Assembly: GCA_028818755.1 (NCBI GenBank)
Contig: JAPPNF010000167.1
Location: 62,001 to 126,000 of the forward strand
Origin: Deltaproteobacteria bacterium
Lineage (GTDB): Bacteria; Desulfobacterota; Binatia; UBA9968; JAJDTQ01
Direction of reading: 5' to 3'
Length of the DNA: 64,000 nucleotides
The notes beneath the pieces are model-generated. The model was given only the letters and a program-made list of their open reading frames with translations, was not told the origin of the DNA and made no database searches. This document shows, piece after piece, positions 1 through 8,280 of this stretch. Positions within the stretch are counted from its first letter, which is position 1, and each line of letters begins with the position of its first letter. The position numbers were made by a program, and so were the translations under genes.

Positions 1-786
1 CAGGACGTCCAGGCCCGCGCCGGCGATGTCTCCCCGCTGCACGGCACTGACCAGATCGGCTTGGTTCACGATCCGGCCTCGTGCCACGTTGATCAGAAAT
101 GCCGTGGGCTTCATCTTCGCGAACACCCCGGCGTTCATCATGCCTTCGGTTGCCGGCATCAGCGGCACGTGCACGGAAACGTAGTCGGACGCCGGCAGCA
201 GCGTGTCGAGGTCCGTCAGTTCCGCCCCGAGACCGCGCGCCGCTTCCTCGTCCATGTAGGGGTCACTCGCCAGGACCCGCAGTCCGAAGCCGTGCGCCCT
301 GGCGGCCACGGCCTTGCCGATCTGCCCGATGCCCACGAGGCCCAGGGTTTGCCCGCGGAGCCGCCGCAGCACCGGCATCTTGCTCAGGTCCCAGGTGCCG
401 TCCCGCGCGATCCGTCCCGCCGGGAAGAGCCCCCGGGCGCAGGCCAGCAGCATCGCCATGGCCTGGTCCGCCACCTCGTCGATGCAGTACTCCGTGGTGT
501 TGGCCACCATGATCCCGCACCGTGTCGCCGCGTCCACGTCCACGTTGTCGTAGCCGATGCCGAACCGTACGATGACCCGGCAGTGCTCCAGGCTCTCGAT
601 GACTTTCGGCGTCATGCGGGCGTAGGTGTTGAGAACAGCATCGGCGTTCCGGCACAGGGCGATGACGTCGTCTTCGGCCTTGCACTGGCCGATGACCAGC
701 TCGGTGTCCATCTCCCGGAACATCCGGGCTTCGTCGTCCATGGACGGGAACAGGTGGTCGGTGACGGCGACGGTGTGGGGTGGCAT
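1..786 (-). CDS. D-isomer-specific 2-hydroxyacid dehydrogenase, C-terminus cut by window edge
   Basis: An open frame of 262 codons runs from an ATG at 786 off the left edge. It contains the NAD-binding glycine motif LVGIGQIG and the catalytic-Arg motif INVARGR; the Glu and His of the catalytic triad would lie beyond the edge. The family (phosphoglycerate/glyoxylate/hydroxypyruvate reductases) interconverts 2-hydroxy and 2-oxo acids with NAD(P)H. Substrate cannot be assigned. A second, complete family member lies at 2480-3454 on the other strand. Confidence 0.85.
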   Translation of the reverse strand, partial: MPPHTVAVTDHLFPSMDDEARMFREMDTELVIGQCKAEDDVIALCRNADAVLNTYARMTPKVIESLEHCRVIVRFGIGYDNVDVDAATRCGIMVANTTEYCIDEVADQAMAMLLACARGLFPAGRIARDGTWDLSKMPVLRRLRGQTLGLVGIGQIGKAVAARAHGFGLRVLASDPYMDEEAARGLGAELTDLDTLLPASDYVSVHVPLMPATEGMMNAGVFAKMKPTAFLINVARGRIVNQADLVSAVQRGDIAGAGLDVL

Positions 787-849
787 GGAGAGGGGTTTCC
801 GGGTCAGCGAGTCGGGGGAGCTTACTACACTGACTCCGGCTCAGCAATT

Positions 850-1083
850 TCAACCGGTCATCCGGTGTTCTCTTGCATGTGTAATGTCCGTGCTGGCTAC
901 CGGACGAACCTGTGACCGCAAGACCGTTGCCAGTGCAGCCGTGTTGCCATCAAGTGTCAGAAACTCAACCTCGAAGGCTTCTCCACGAGGATAGACGTGG
1001 ACAATCGTTCCAACATCGCCGATCTTCAAGCGGTAGTCAGGAATGTCGTCCGTGAGCACGATACGGTCATGTTCTTTGAGCAT
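850..1083 (-). CDS. DUF4926-type small protein
   Basis: A 77-residue protein with the compact beta-barrel-like pattern of DUF4926: hydrophobic strands separated by IGDVGTIVHVY, then EVEF. The ATG at 1083 follows an AGGAGA ribosome site and begins 4 nt after the stop of the DUF6883 gene, so the two are almost certainly co-translated. DUF4926 proteins commonly sit next to DUF6883 proteins and are suspected partner or immunity proteins; that role is inference here. Confidence 0.7.
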   Translation of the reverse strand: MLKEHDRIVLTDDIPDYRLKIGDVGTIVHVYPRGEAFEVEFLTLDGNTAALATVLRSQVRPVASTDITHAREHRMTG

Positions 1084-1087
1084 CTCG

Positions 1088-1426
1088 CTATCTCCTGAGC
1101 GGATGTGCGGTAACTAGCCGCGGCTCGTCATTCACGCTGTCAATGATCCAGACAGTCCTGATCCGTGGGTTACGTCCGTCAGGGGTTTCGATGATACCAT
1201 CGACCAAGTAGCGTGTGCCATAGTTCGACTCTTCGATTGCGACTACTTCATTGGCTGCCCCGTGAGTTCGCAATGCTTCCGCGAGTCCGCCCCAGCGCCT
1301 CCGATCGAAACCGAAACTCAAGAAGAACGCCGCTTTGCTCTGGCCATCGGAATGGCTCTCTGAAAGCAGATATTCCACGATCTTGGTCCTTTCGACGCGG
1401 GCTTGTCGTGCGTTGGGCAACTTCAA
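1088..1426 (-). CDS. DUF6883-type small protein
   Basis: About 112 residues starting at a TTG at 1426, which gives the family-like N-terminus MKLPNA and places an AGGAGG site about 10 nt upstream. A longer reading from another TTG at 1435 would put that site too close. Visible motifs are KIVEYLL, then the AFFLSFGF stretch and RWGGLAEAL, typical of DUF6883, a small domain that also occurs at the C-termini of polymorphic toxins. It is followed directly by a DUF4926 gene. Activity is unknown. Confidence 0.65.
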   Translation of the reverse strand: MKLPNARQARVERTKIVEYLLSESHSDGQSKAAFFLSFGFDRRRWGGLAEALRTHGAANEVVAIEESNYGTRYLVDGIIETPDGRNPRIRTVWIIDSVNDEPRLVTAHPLRR

Positions 1427-1462
1427 CAGGCACAATCCTCCTAACGTCCTCCTGAGCTACGC

Positions 1463-2341
1463 TCAGTTCTGGCCGGCCAGTTCTTCGAACGCCGTCATGA
1501 CGCACGCGAGGTCCTCGGAGCCCCGGCCGGCGTGGGCCGCGGCCGCATAGAAGTGCTCGGCTACTTCCGTGAGCGGGAGGGACACGTTGAGGCGACCGCC
1601 TTCTTCGAGCATAAGGCGCAGGTCTTTCATGAACAGGTCCAGTTTCATCTGTGGCGGATAGCGCCCTTCGGCCATGAGCGGACCCCTGGCTTCCATCATG
1701 CGGGAGCTGGCGGCGGTGCCCTCCCACGCGTCGAGGAGCATTGCCTTGTCAAGTCCGCCTTTGGCGCCCAACACCAGCGCCTCGGCCACGGCCGCGGTGT
1801 TGAGAGCCACTAGCAGGTTGGTGGCGAGCTTGGCGAGGGAGGCCGCGCCGACCTCGCCCATGTGGACGGTCCGGCGGGCGATGGTGTCGAACAGTGGCCG
1901 GCAGGCCTGCAGATGAGCTGCATCGCCTCCGACCAGGAGTGTGCAGTCGCCCGCGGCCACCATGGCGCTGGTGCCGCTGATTGGCGCGTCGAGAAAGCCG
2001 TAGCCACGCGACGTGGCGGCACTACCCATGCGTCGCGCCAGTTCCGGGGAGACGGTGCTCATCTGGACGATGACCGCGTCCTTGGGCGCGGCTTCCAGCA
2101 CGCCGGCCGGACCGCAAAGGACTTCTTCGACGCTTTCGAGGGTGGGGAGGATGGTGAACACGGCATCTGCTCCTTCACAGGCCCCGGCCGTGTTCTCGGC
2201 GGTGCAGAGTCCCGCGGAGGCCAGCGCGTGCGTCTGCTCCGCTCGAACGTCGTAGCCGGTGACTTCCACGCCGCCCTGCAGCAGGCGCGATGCCACGGCG
2301 GTCCCCAGAAGTCCCAGGCCCACGATACCCACTCGATTCAT
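1463..2341 (-). CDS. NAD(P)-dependent oxidoreductase, 3-hydroxyisobutyrate dehydrogenase family
   Basis: 292 residues, normal length for the beta-hydroxyacid dehydrogenase family. The N-terminal Rossmann motif GIVGLGLLG (about residues 5-13), the substrate loop with DAPISGT (about 117-123) and the catalytic-Lys helix LAKLATNLL (about 167) are all present. Family members oxidise 3-hydroxy acids or reduce semialdehydes such as tartronate or succinate semialdehyde. The gene diverges from the 2-hydroxyacid dehydrogenase at 2480, which suggests a hydroxyacid or glyoxylate-type metabolic unit. Substrate is open. Confidence 0.88.
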   Translation of the reverse strand: MNRVGIVGLGLLGTAVASRLLQGGVEVTGYDVRAEQTHALASAGLCTAENTAGACEGADAVFTILPTLESVEEVLCGPAGVLEAAPKDAVIVQMSTVSPELARRMGSAATSRGYGFLDAPISGTSAMVAAGDCTLLVGGDAAHLQACRPLFDTIARRTVHMGEVGAASLAKLATNLLVALNTAAVAEALVLGAKGGLDKAMLLDAWEGTAASSRMMEARGPLMAEGRYPPQMKLDLFMKDLRLMLEEGGRLNVSLPLTEVAEHFYAAAAHAGRGSEDLACVMTAFEELAGQN

Positions 2342-2479
2342 GCGGTTATCTCCTTGAACTGCGGCGGATCAGGCCTCTTCTACAGCAGCCGTTGGCCGGG
2401 CGGCAATCCAACGCGTCTCGCGCCCTTCACCCCGATCTGGTAACCGGTTTCCACGGAACGGTCCGATCCGGAGGAAACC

Positions 2480-3454
2480 GTGAGGCCGAGGATATTCGTT
2501 ACCCAGCCCATCCCCGACAAGGCGTTGAGCCTGCTGCGACGGCACGGCGACGTGGCGCTCAATCACGACTCCGCCCGCATCATGACCAGGGCGGAGTTGG
2601 CGGCGGCCGTGAGGGAGTGCGAGTACCTGTTTTGCCTGCTCCACGATACCGTGGACCGGGACGTTATCGGTGCCAATCCGGACCTCAGGATGATCGCGAG
2701 CATGGCCATCATTCCGGCGGGCATCGACGTGGCAGAGGCTACGGCCCGACGGATCCCGGTGACGACTATCCCGCCCATGGTCACTGAAGAAACCGCGGAC
2801 TTGGCCTGGGGCCTCTTGTTCGCGGTGGCCCGCAACATCGTGGCGGGAGACCGTACGCTTCGGCAAGGGCTCTTTCCCGGCTCCCAGTCCATGCACTTGG
2901 TAGGGCGGGGGGTCTACGGCAAGACCTTGGGCATTGTGGGGTTGGGACGCATCGGCGAGGCAATGGCACGGCGTGCTCGGGGGTTCGACATGCGCGTGTT
3001 GTACACCAAGCGGAGCCGCCTGGACGTCGGGAGGGAGCAAGAGCTTGGCGTGGAGTACGTTTCCCTGACCGAGCTTCTCCACGGCTCCGATTTTGTTTCC
3101 ATCAATGCCGTCAGCACCCCCGAGACCCGTCACCTCATCGGCTCCGCTGAGTTGCAGGCCATGAAGCACACCGCCTGCCTCATCAACACTGCACGCGGCC
3201 CTCTGGTGGACGAGGCCGCCTTGGCCGCGGCGTTACGGGAGAAGGTCATCGCCGGCGCGGCGCTGGACGTGTACGAGCACGAGCCCGAGGTTCATCCGGC
3301 GCTCAAGGAGTGCGACAACGCCGTACTTACGCCTCATCTCGGCAGCGCGGTGACCGAGACCCGGGAAAGGATGGCCCTGATCGTGGCGGAGAACATCATC
3401 GCCGTCATGGGGGGCCGCCGCCCGCCCAACCTCTACAATCCCGAGATATACTGA
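2480..3454 (+). CDS. D-2-hydroxyacid dehydrogenase (glycerate/glyoxylate reductase-like)
   Basis: 324 residues from a GTG at 2480 with a strong GGAGG site 6 nt upstream. It has the NAD motif GIVGLGRIG (about residues 152-160), the catalytic Arg in NTARGP, Glu in the DVYEHEP stretch and His in LTPHLGS, so the active-site triad is complete. The sequence resembles D-glycerate/hydroxypyruvate reductases. It is divergent from the 3-hydroxyisobutyrate-dehydrogenase-like gene and convergent with the SDR at 3512. Confidence 0.9.
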   Translation: MRPRIFVTQPIPDKALSLLRRHGDVALNHDSARIMTRAELAAAVRECEYLFCLLHDTVDRDVIGANPDLRMIASMAIIPAGIDVAEATARRIPVTTIPPMVTEETADLAWGLLFAVARNIVAGDRTLRQGLFPGSQSMHLVGRGVYGKTLGIVGLGRIGEAMARRARGFDMRVLYTKRSRLDVGREQELGVEYVSLTELLHGSDFVSINAVSTPETRHLIGSAELQAMKHTACLINTARGPLVDEAALAAALREKVIAGAALDVYEHEPEVHPALKECDNAVLTPHLGSAVTETRERMALIVAENIIAVMGGRRPPNLYNPEIY

Positions 3455-3511
3455 GGAACCGCCGGGAGCCTGCGCCGGCCGGCAGCGTGGCGCCGGCAAC
3501 CTCGGCAGGTT

Positions 3512-4261
3512 TCAGAACAACCATCGGCCACCGTCGGTCAGCAACACGTTTCCCGTCGCGAATGTGAAGTCCGCGGCCGCAGCGACGACCGCGCCGGCCA
3601 CCTCCTCCGGCGTCGCGTGGCGCTTCATGGCGTTTAGCTGAGCCCGCTTCTTCAGTTCCTCTTCACCCCACATCTGCGCCAAAGGCGTCAACGTCATGCC
3701 CGGTGCCACCGCCAATACCCGAACTTCGGGACAAAAGACACGCGCGAGAGTCTGCGTCATGCTCTCCACCGCGGCCTTGGAGGCGCAGTAGGCGACGTTG
3801 CTGCCCATGCCGGTGCGCGCGGCGTTGGAGGAGATGTTGATGATCGCGCCGCCACCCGGCGATGACTTGATGGTCGGCCCGAAGGCGCGGCAACAGCGGA
3901 ATACGCCGGCGACATTGATGGCGAAAATCCTGTCGAATATGTCGTCGGTCAGACCATCCAGATCCTTGTGCGGGATGACGGTGCTCCAGCCGGCGTTGTT
4001 GACCAGGTAGTTGAGCCGGCCTTCCTGAGCCAGAACGCTCTCCCTGATTTTACCAAGCGCCTCCGAATCCGTCACCGACGCCTGGACATGACGATGCCCG
4101 GATCCCGGGAGTTTGTTGACGACCTCCCGGGCTTCGTCCGGGCTGCTGCTGTGCAAGACGATAACCTGCGCGCCCCGCTCGGCGAAGCGGGTTGCTACCG
4201 CCGCGCCGATTCCCCGGCTGCCGCCGGTAATCAAGGCCACCTGACCGTCGAGATTGTCCAT
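3512..4261 (-). CDS. SDR family NAD(P)-dependent oxidoreductase
   Basis: 249 residues from the ATG at 4261, chosen over an upstream ATG at 4285 because GGAAGGGGAAG precedes it at a normal distance. Classical SDR features: cofactor motif TGGSRGIG near the N-terminus, NNAG, catalytic Ser on the INISSNAA strand and the YCASK active-site motif. The C-terminal LLTDGG loop is typical. It probably oxidises or reduces a hydroxyl or ketone of a small metabolite; substrate unknown. Confidence 0.88.
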   Translation of the reverse strand: MDNLDGQVALITGGSRGIGAAVATRFAERGAQVIVLHSSSPDEAREVVNKLPGSGHRHVQASVTDSEALGKIRESVLAQEGRLNYLVNNAGWSTVIPHKDLDGLTDDIFDRIFAINVAGVFRCCRAFGPTIKSSPGGGAIINISSNAARTGMGSNVAYCASKAAVESMTQTLARVFCPEVRVLAVAPGMTLTPLAQMWGEEELKKRAQLNAMKRHATPEEVAGAVVAAAADFTFATGNVLLTDGGRWLF

Positions 4262-4474
4262 AACTTCCCCTTCCGTTCGCGCCATTGTGCAAGGTCCGAC
4301 CGGCTTCGCGTGCCGATGTAAGCTGCGGGATACTCGGTACGGAAACTATGCGCTGGCGCGCTGTGTCCAGTTGGCAATAGAGCCCAAACAGCTTGCGCCC
4401 CCATCGAATCCTGCTAGACATATATACCAATAGCCCAAATGTCGGCGTTTCTTCGACGGCAAGTAGATTCACAC

Positions 4475-4480
4475 TATAAG
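4475..4480 (+). promoter_or_regulatory. candidate -10 box upstream of the RraA-like gene
   Basis: TATAAG stands 22 bp before the ATG at 4503, with a GGAG ribosome site between. The matching -35 region (TTCGAC at 4452-4457, 17 bp spacing) is poor, so an activator may be needed. The 241 bp divergent gap at 4262-4502 holds no other gene that I can see. Confidence 0.3.
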
Positions 4481-4502
4481 TGGGTGGAACGGGAGCGGTA
4501 CG

Positions 4503-5237
4503 ATGACGAAAGAAGACACACAACGAGAGGTCGCTATCGACGCGGCTCTCCTTGAGCGATTGCGGTCGCTCGACACGCCGACGGTGTGCAACGCGCTCGA
4601 ACTCGTGGTTCCCGAACGACGCGGCCACGGCTACACCGTAAAACCCCTCGTATGTGCGCGCCCCTCGCTTCCTCCGATGGTCGGCTTCGCAAAGACCGTC
4701 ACGATAAAGGCACAGCATCCGCATGACCGTACACCCGAGGAATTCCGCAAGGTTCTGATCCGCTATTACGAGTATATCGCCGCCGGCCCAACGCCCTCCG
4801 TGATCATCGTCGAAGATCTGGATGACATCCCTGGCTACGGTAGCTTTTGGGGCGAGGTGTTTACCAACGTCCACCAGGGGTTCGGAGCCCTGGGCTGCGT
4901 AACCAACGGTTCGATCCGCGACATCCCGGCCAACGCCGAGGGTTTTCAACTCCTGGCGGGCATGATCGGTCCATCGCATGCCTATGTCCGCGTGGAGGAT
5001 TTCGGCGTCGACGTCGAAGTCCAAGGCATGGCCGTGAGCGACGGCGACCTGATCCATGCGGACCAGCACGGGGCGGTGGTCATTCCACATCATGCGGCCG
5101 AGGCCGTCCTCGACGCCGCGGCCGTCATGGCCGAGCGGGAATCCTTCATCATCGAAGCCGCGCGCAAGCCCGGATTCAGCGTCGCCGACTTCGAAGCGGC
5201 ACTCCTGCAGGCGGCGAAGGTCCGCTATCCCAGGTAG
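4503..5237 (+). CDS. RraA-like / HMG aldolase-type family protein
   Basis: 244 residues with the RraA/demethylmenaquinone-methyltransferase-like fold: SLDTPTVCNAL near the N-terminus, a central glycine-rich GALGCVTNGSIRD motif whose Arg-Asp binds pyruvate or metal in aldolase members, and a DLIHADQHG region. The family includes 4-hydroxy-4-methyl-2-oxoglutarate/oxaloacetate aldolases and RNase E regulators. In this catabolic setting an aldolase or decarboxylase role on an oxo-acid is more likely than RNase regulation, but this is inference. Confidence 0.82.
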   Translation: MTKEDTQREVAIDAALLERLRSLDTPTVCNALELVVPERRGHGYTVKPLVCARPSLPPMVGFAKTVTIKAQHPHDRTPEEFRKVLIRYYEYIAAGPTPSVIIVEDLDDIPGYGSFWGEVFTNVHQGFGALGCVTNGSIRDIPANAEGFQLLAGMIGPSHAYVRVEDFGVDVEVQGMAVSDGDLIHADQHGAVVIPHHAAEAVLDAAAVMAERESFIIEAARKPGFSVADFEAALLQAAKVRYPR

Positions 5238-5240
5238 AAA

Positions 5241-5275
5241 GGCGGGCCCGCCTGGAGTCGACGGGCCCGTCCGAT
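5241..5275. terminator. possible bidirectional terminator between convergent genes
   Basis: In the 72 bp gap between the RraA-like stop and the convergent TctC stop there is a perfect palindrome GGCGGGCCCGCC (5241-5252), then a second GGGCCC. No clear T tract follows, so termination is only suggested by position. Confidence 0.3.
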
Positions 5276-5309
5276 TCGTTTCAGACTTCCTGAAACCGAC
5301 CTCCCACCG

Positions 5310-6242
5310 CTATTTCTTCAGCCCCACAACCTCCAGCAACGCGGCGTTGTCTTTGTATTGCTGCGCAAAGAACGCCGTAAACTCGGCGCGGTTCATGAAA
5401 CGCGGCGTACGTCCCGATTTCTTGACGGTACGCTTGTAGCGCTCGGTCTTCGTAGCCGCCTCGCAAGCCTGGCCCAGCTTGTCGAGAATCGGTTCCAGTG
5501 TTCCCGCCGGGGCAAAGAGCCCGAACCAGATCGAGTAACGCAGCGGCTTGCCGCCGAGCTCGTCGATGGTCGGAACGTCGGGCGCCGCCGGCAGGCGTTC
5601 GCCGTTCAGGACGGCCAACGGCTTGAGGCCGTAGTTGAGCGTCGAACCCAACGGATCGACGAGCACGTCGACCTTCCCGCCCAGAATGGACTTGGCGGCG
5701 CCGTGTCCGCCCTTGTGGGGCACGTATTTGAACTTTACCCCATAGGCCGCGGCGAGCGCCGCCTGGCCGATATGCGGCAACGAGCCGGGGGGCGGGCCGC
5801 CGGAGGTCACCGTGCCGGCCTTGGCCTTGTTGATGAGGTCATCTAGCCTGTTGAGGCCCGAGTCGGGCGAGACTCCAACCGCCATGGGGTCCTGTATGGT
5901 CATGCAGATCGGCGCAAAGCTCTTGTCACTGTAGGGGACCTTGCGCAGATGGGGCTGCGTGGTGGTTGTCCCCACCGGCATGAAGCCGAGCTTGTAGCCG
6001 TCCTTCGCGTGACCCGCGAACTGAGCGGCGCCCACCGTGCCGCCCGCCCCGCCGACGTTCCTGACCACCATGGGTTGGCCGAGAATCTCCTCGAGGTCCG
6101 GCTGGAGCATTCGGAAGCTGGCATCCGGCCCGCTGCCGCCGCCGAACGGCACGAGCACGTCGATCGGCTTTTCCGGATACTCGGCAAAGGCGATTCCCGT
6201 TGTCATCGCGATTGCAGCGACGAAGCACATAAAAGATCTCAT
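5310..6242 (-). CDS. tctC: tripartite tricarboxylate transporter substrate-binding protein (TctC/Bug family)
   Basis: 310 residues from the ATG at 6242 with AAGGAGGTCGCT directly upstream. A signal peptide of about 20 residues ends at AFA before EYPEKPI, followed by the Bug hallmark IDVLVPFGGGSG. Bug proteins are periplasmic receptors for carboxylates. It closes a tctB-tctA-tctC set and is the last gene of the long minus-strand run. Ligand unknown. Confidence 0.92.
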   Translation of the reverse strand: MRSFMCFVAAIAMTTGIAFAEYPEKPIDVLVPFGGGSGPDASFRMLQPDLEEILGQPMVVRNVGGAGGTVGAAQFAGHAKDGYKLGFMPVGTTTTQPHLRKVPYSDKSFAPICMTIQDPMAVGVSPDSGLNRLDDLINKAKAGTVTSGGPPPGSLPHIGQAALAAAYGVKFKYVPHKGGHGAAKSILGGKVDVLVDPLGSTLNYGLKPLAVLNGERLPAAPDVPTIDELGGKPLRYSIWFGLFAPAGTLEPILDKLGQACEAATKTERYKRTVKKSGRTPRFMNRAEFTAFFAQQYKDNAALLEVVGLKK

Positions 6243-6271
6243 AGCGACCTCCTTTGTTTTTCCCTTCATTC

Positions 6272-7777
6272 TCAGACTTCGGCACTATTCCGCTTGAAGT
6301 ACTTGCCCACAAAACCACCGAGCCCGAACAGATTGAGAAGAATGAGGGCCGAGATGGCGAAGAGGATGCTGGCGATCGGACTCGCGAAGAACTGAAGGAA
6401 GTTCTTGTCGGTCAGCACCAGCCCCTGTCGAAACGCCAGTTCGAGGGGCTCGCCCAGCACGAACGCGATGATGATCGGTGCCGGCGGGAACCTGTTCAGC
6501 CGCAGCAGGAACCCGGCCAGGCCGAATACGATGACGGCGATGAGGTCGACGGGATTCGACCGGATCGCGAACGCGCCGACCAGCGACATCAGCAGGACCA
6601 ACGGCATCAACAGCGTCACCGGCAGACGCAGCATCCGGGAGAAGAGGTTCGAACCGAGGGCGCCGAAGAACACCATGAACAGGTTGGCGACCAGGAGGAG
6701 AACGAATATCTGCGTGACGAGATCCGGCTGTTCCGAAAACAGCCGGACGCCGGGAATGACGCTATGAATCGTCAGGGCGCCCATCATCACCACGGTGCCG
6801 CCGTCGCCGGGAATTCCCAGGGCCAACATGGGGACCATCGCGCCGCCGCTGACGGCATTGTTGGACGCCTCCGAAGCGATCAGCCCGCTGGGCTCGCCCT
6901 TGCCGAACTCCTCCGGGTTGGGCGCTCGCCGCTTCGCGTCCGCATAGCTGATGAACACGGCCGCGGTTGCGCCCGTGCCCGGCAACACCCCAATAAAGCT
7001 GCCGATGCCGCAGCTCCGCGCCAGCGTCACCAGGCGCGGCTTCCAGGCCGACCACGGCGGGATCCTGAATCCGCCTTCAGGCACCGAAAGTATCCTCACG
7101 TCCTTCAGCGTCGCGGCCTGGTAGAGAATCTCCGAGACGGCGAAGAAACCGATGAGAAGCGGAATGACCGTCAATCCCGCGGAGAGAAACAGGTTGTCGA
7201 AGCTGAACCGGATCTGCCCGGTCATGGAATCCGGGCCGATCAGCGAGAGGAAGAGTCCGATGGTCGCCGACAGCAGGCCCTTGATCATCTCACCGCTGGA
7301 GACCCATGCCACGGTCGTCAACGAGAAGAAGATGAGGGCGAAGGTCTCGATGGGGCCGAACAGAAGCGCGACCTTCGCAAGCTGTGGCGCCACCAGGACC
7401 AGGACCGCCAGCGAGAATATGCCGCCGGCGAAGGACGCCATGGTGGCGTACCCGAGCGCCAGCGGTGCATCGCCGCGCCGCGCCATGGGATATCCATCGA
7501 ACACCGTCGCCGCGGATTGGGGAGTTCCCGGAACATTGATCAGGATGGCCGAGATGGATCCGCCATAGATCGAGCTGACGTAGATGGCCAGCAACAGGGC
7601 GACTGCCGTCGGCGGGTCCAGGACGAAGGTGAACGGCAGCGCCATGACGAGTCCCAGGACCGTACCCAGCCCGGGCAGCGCGCCAATGATGATTCCAGCG
7701 ATGGTGCCGATGGCGAGGGCGATCAGAATCGAGACATCGAATGTCTGCGCCAGAGCCTCCGGAACGAAATGCAACAT
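6272..7777 (-). CDS. tctA: tripartite tricarboxylate transporter large permease TctA
   Basis: 501 residues from the ATG at 7777 (MLHFVPEAL), the usual TctA length; upstream in-frame codons belong to the tctB overlap region. The conserved IIIGALPGLG loop in the first hairpin and GVLPGTGATAA in the middle are TctA signatures, with about 10-12 hydrophobic helices. It forms the inner-membrane carrier with TctB and takes substrate from TctC, 29 bp downstream. Confidence 0.93.
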   Translation of the reverse strand: MLHFVPEALAQTFDVSILIALAIGTIAGIIIGALPGLGTVLGLVMALPFTFVLDPPTAVALLLAIYVSSIYGGSISAILINVPGTPQSAATVFDGYPMARRGDAPLALGYATMASFAGGIFSLAVLVLVAPQLAKVALLFGPIETFALIFFSLTTVAWVSSGEMIKGLLSATIGLFLSLIGPDSMTGQIRFSFDNLFLSAGLTVIPLLIGFFAVSEILYQAATLKDVRILSVPEGGFRIPPWSAWKPRLVTLARSCGIGSFIGVLPGTGATAAVFISYADAKRRAPNPEEFGKGEPSGLIASEASNNAVSGGAMVPMLALGIPGDGGTVVMMGALTIHSVIPGVRLFSEQPDLVTQIFVLLLVANLFMVFFGALGSNLFSRMLRLPVTLLMPLVLLMSLVGAFAIRSNPVDLIAVIVFGLAGFLLRLNRFPPAPIIIAFVLGEPLELAFRQGLVLTDKNFLQFFASPIASILFAISALILLNLFGLGGFVGKYFKRNSAEV

Positions 7778-7797
7778 CGGCCGATCCTGGAACAACC

Positions 7798-8280
7798 CTA
7801 GAACAGCACACCCGTCGGGAGTGCTACGTTTGCGAACACGCCGAGCGTCAGCCACACGATGATCGTGCCAGCCAGACTTGTACCCGCAAGCGCCAATTTG
7901 CCGGGGTAGCCGAGCGCCAGGCCGGTCAGGAAGATCCCGATGGGCATGGCGATGAAGAACCCGATGAACCAAACGCCGGCGGTGGTAGCCGTCGCGGCAA
8001 GGAACGTCAGAACCACCCTCGGAACGTTGACCGACTCGAGGACATCGCCGCCGCGGTTCCGCAGACCCTTGAATATCAGCGCAGCCGACAGCGCGATCAT
8101 CACCCCGAGCAGCAATCGGGGGGCGAACATCGTTGACACGTCGCCGAACAGGTGGGCCACCTCATACCGGCTCGAAAAAGTATGGACCATCATCACCGAC
8201 GCCATCACGCCAAGCACGAGGCCGTAGATCACGTCAGCCTTGGCAGCCGAGAGGCTTCTGTCAGACACGCTGTTCTCCAT
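7798..8280 (-). CDS. tctB: tripartite tricarboxylate transporter small subunit TctB
   Basis: 160 residues with four predicted membrane helices, the TctB pattern, starting at ATG 8280 (MENSVSDRSL). The start lies inside the last 20 bp of the upstream ABC ATPase gene (stop at 8261), so translation is probably coupled to the peptide transporter. An ATG or alternative start further upstream (8328) would enlarge the overlap and is less likely. Confidence 0.85.
   Translation of the reverse strand: MENSVSDRSLSAAKADVIYGLVLGVMASVMMVHTFSSRYEVAHLFGDVSTMFAPRLLLGVMIALSAALIFKGLRNRGGDVLESVNVPRVVLTFLAATATTAGVWFIGFFIAMPIGIFLTGLALGYPGKLALAGTSLAGTIIVWLTLGVFANVALPTGVLF

Noticed and set aside
61-915. Long plus-strand frame opposite the hydroxyacid dehydrogenase
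   Set aside because: It is a mirror frame of a real gene with complete catalytic motifs; composition is rich in His, Arg and Gly without any domain.
4050-5093. 347-codon minus-strand frame across the RraA-like and SDR genes
   Set aside because: It covers two real genes on other frames and part of the divergent promoter; no ribosome site or domain.
6254-7801. 515-codon plus-strand frame opposite tctA
   Set aside because: Low-complexity Arg/Asp/Gln-rich shadow of a membrane protein gene.
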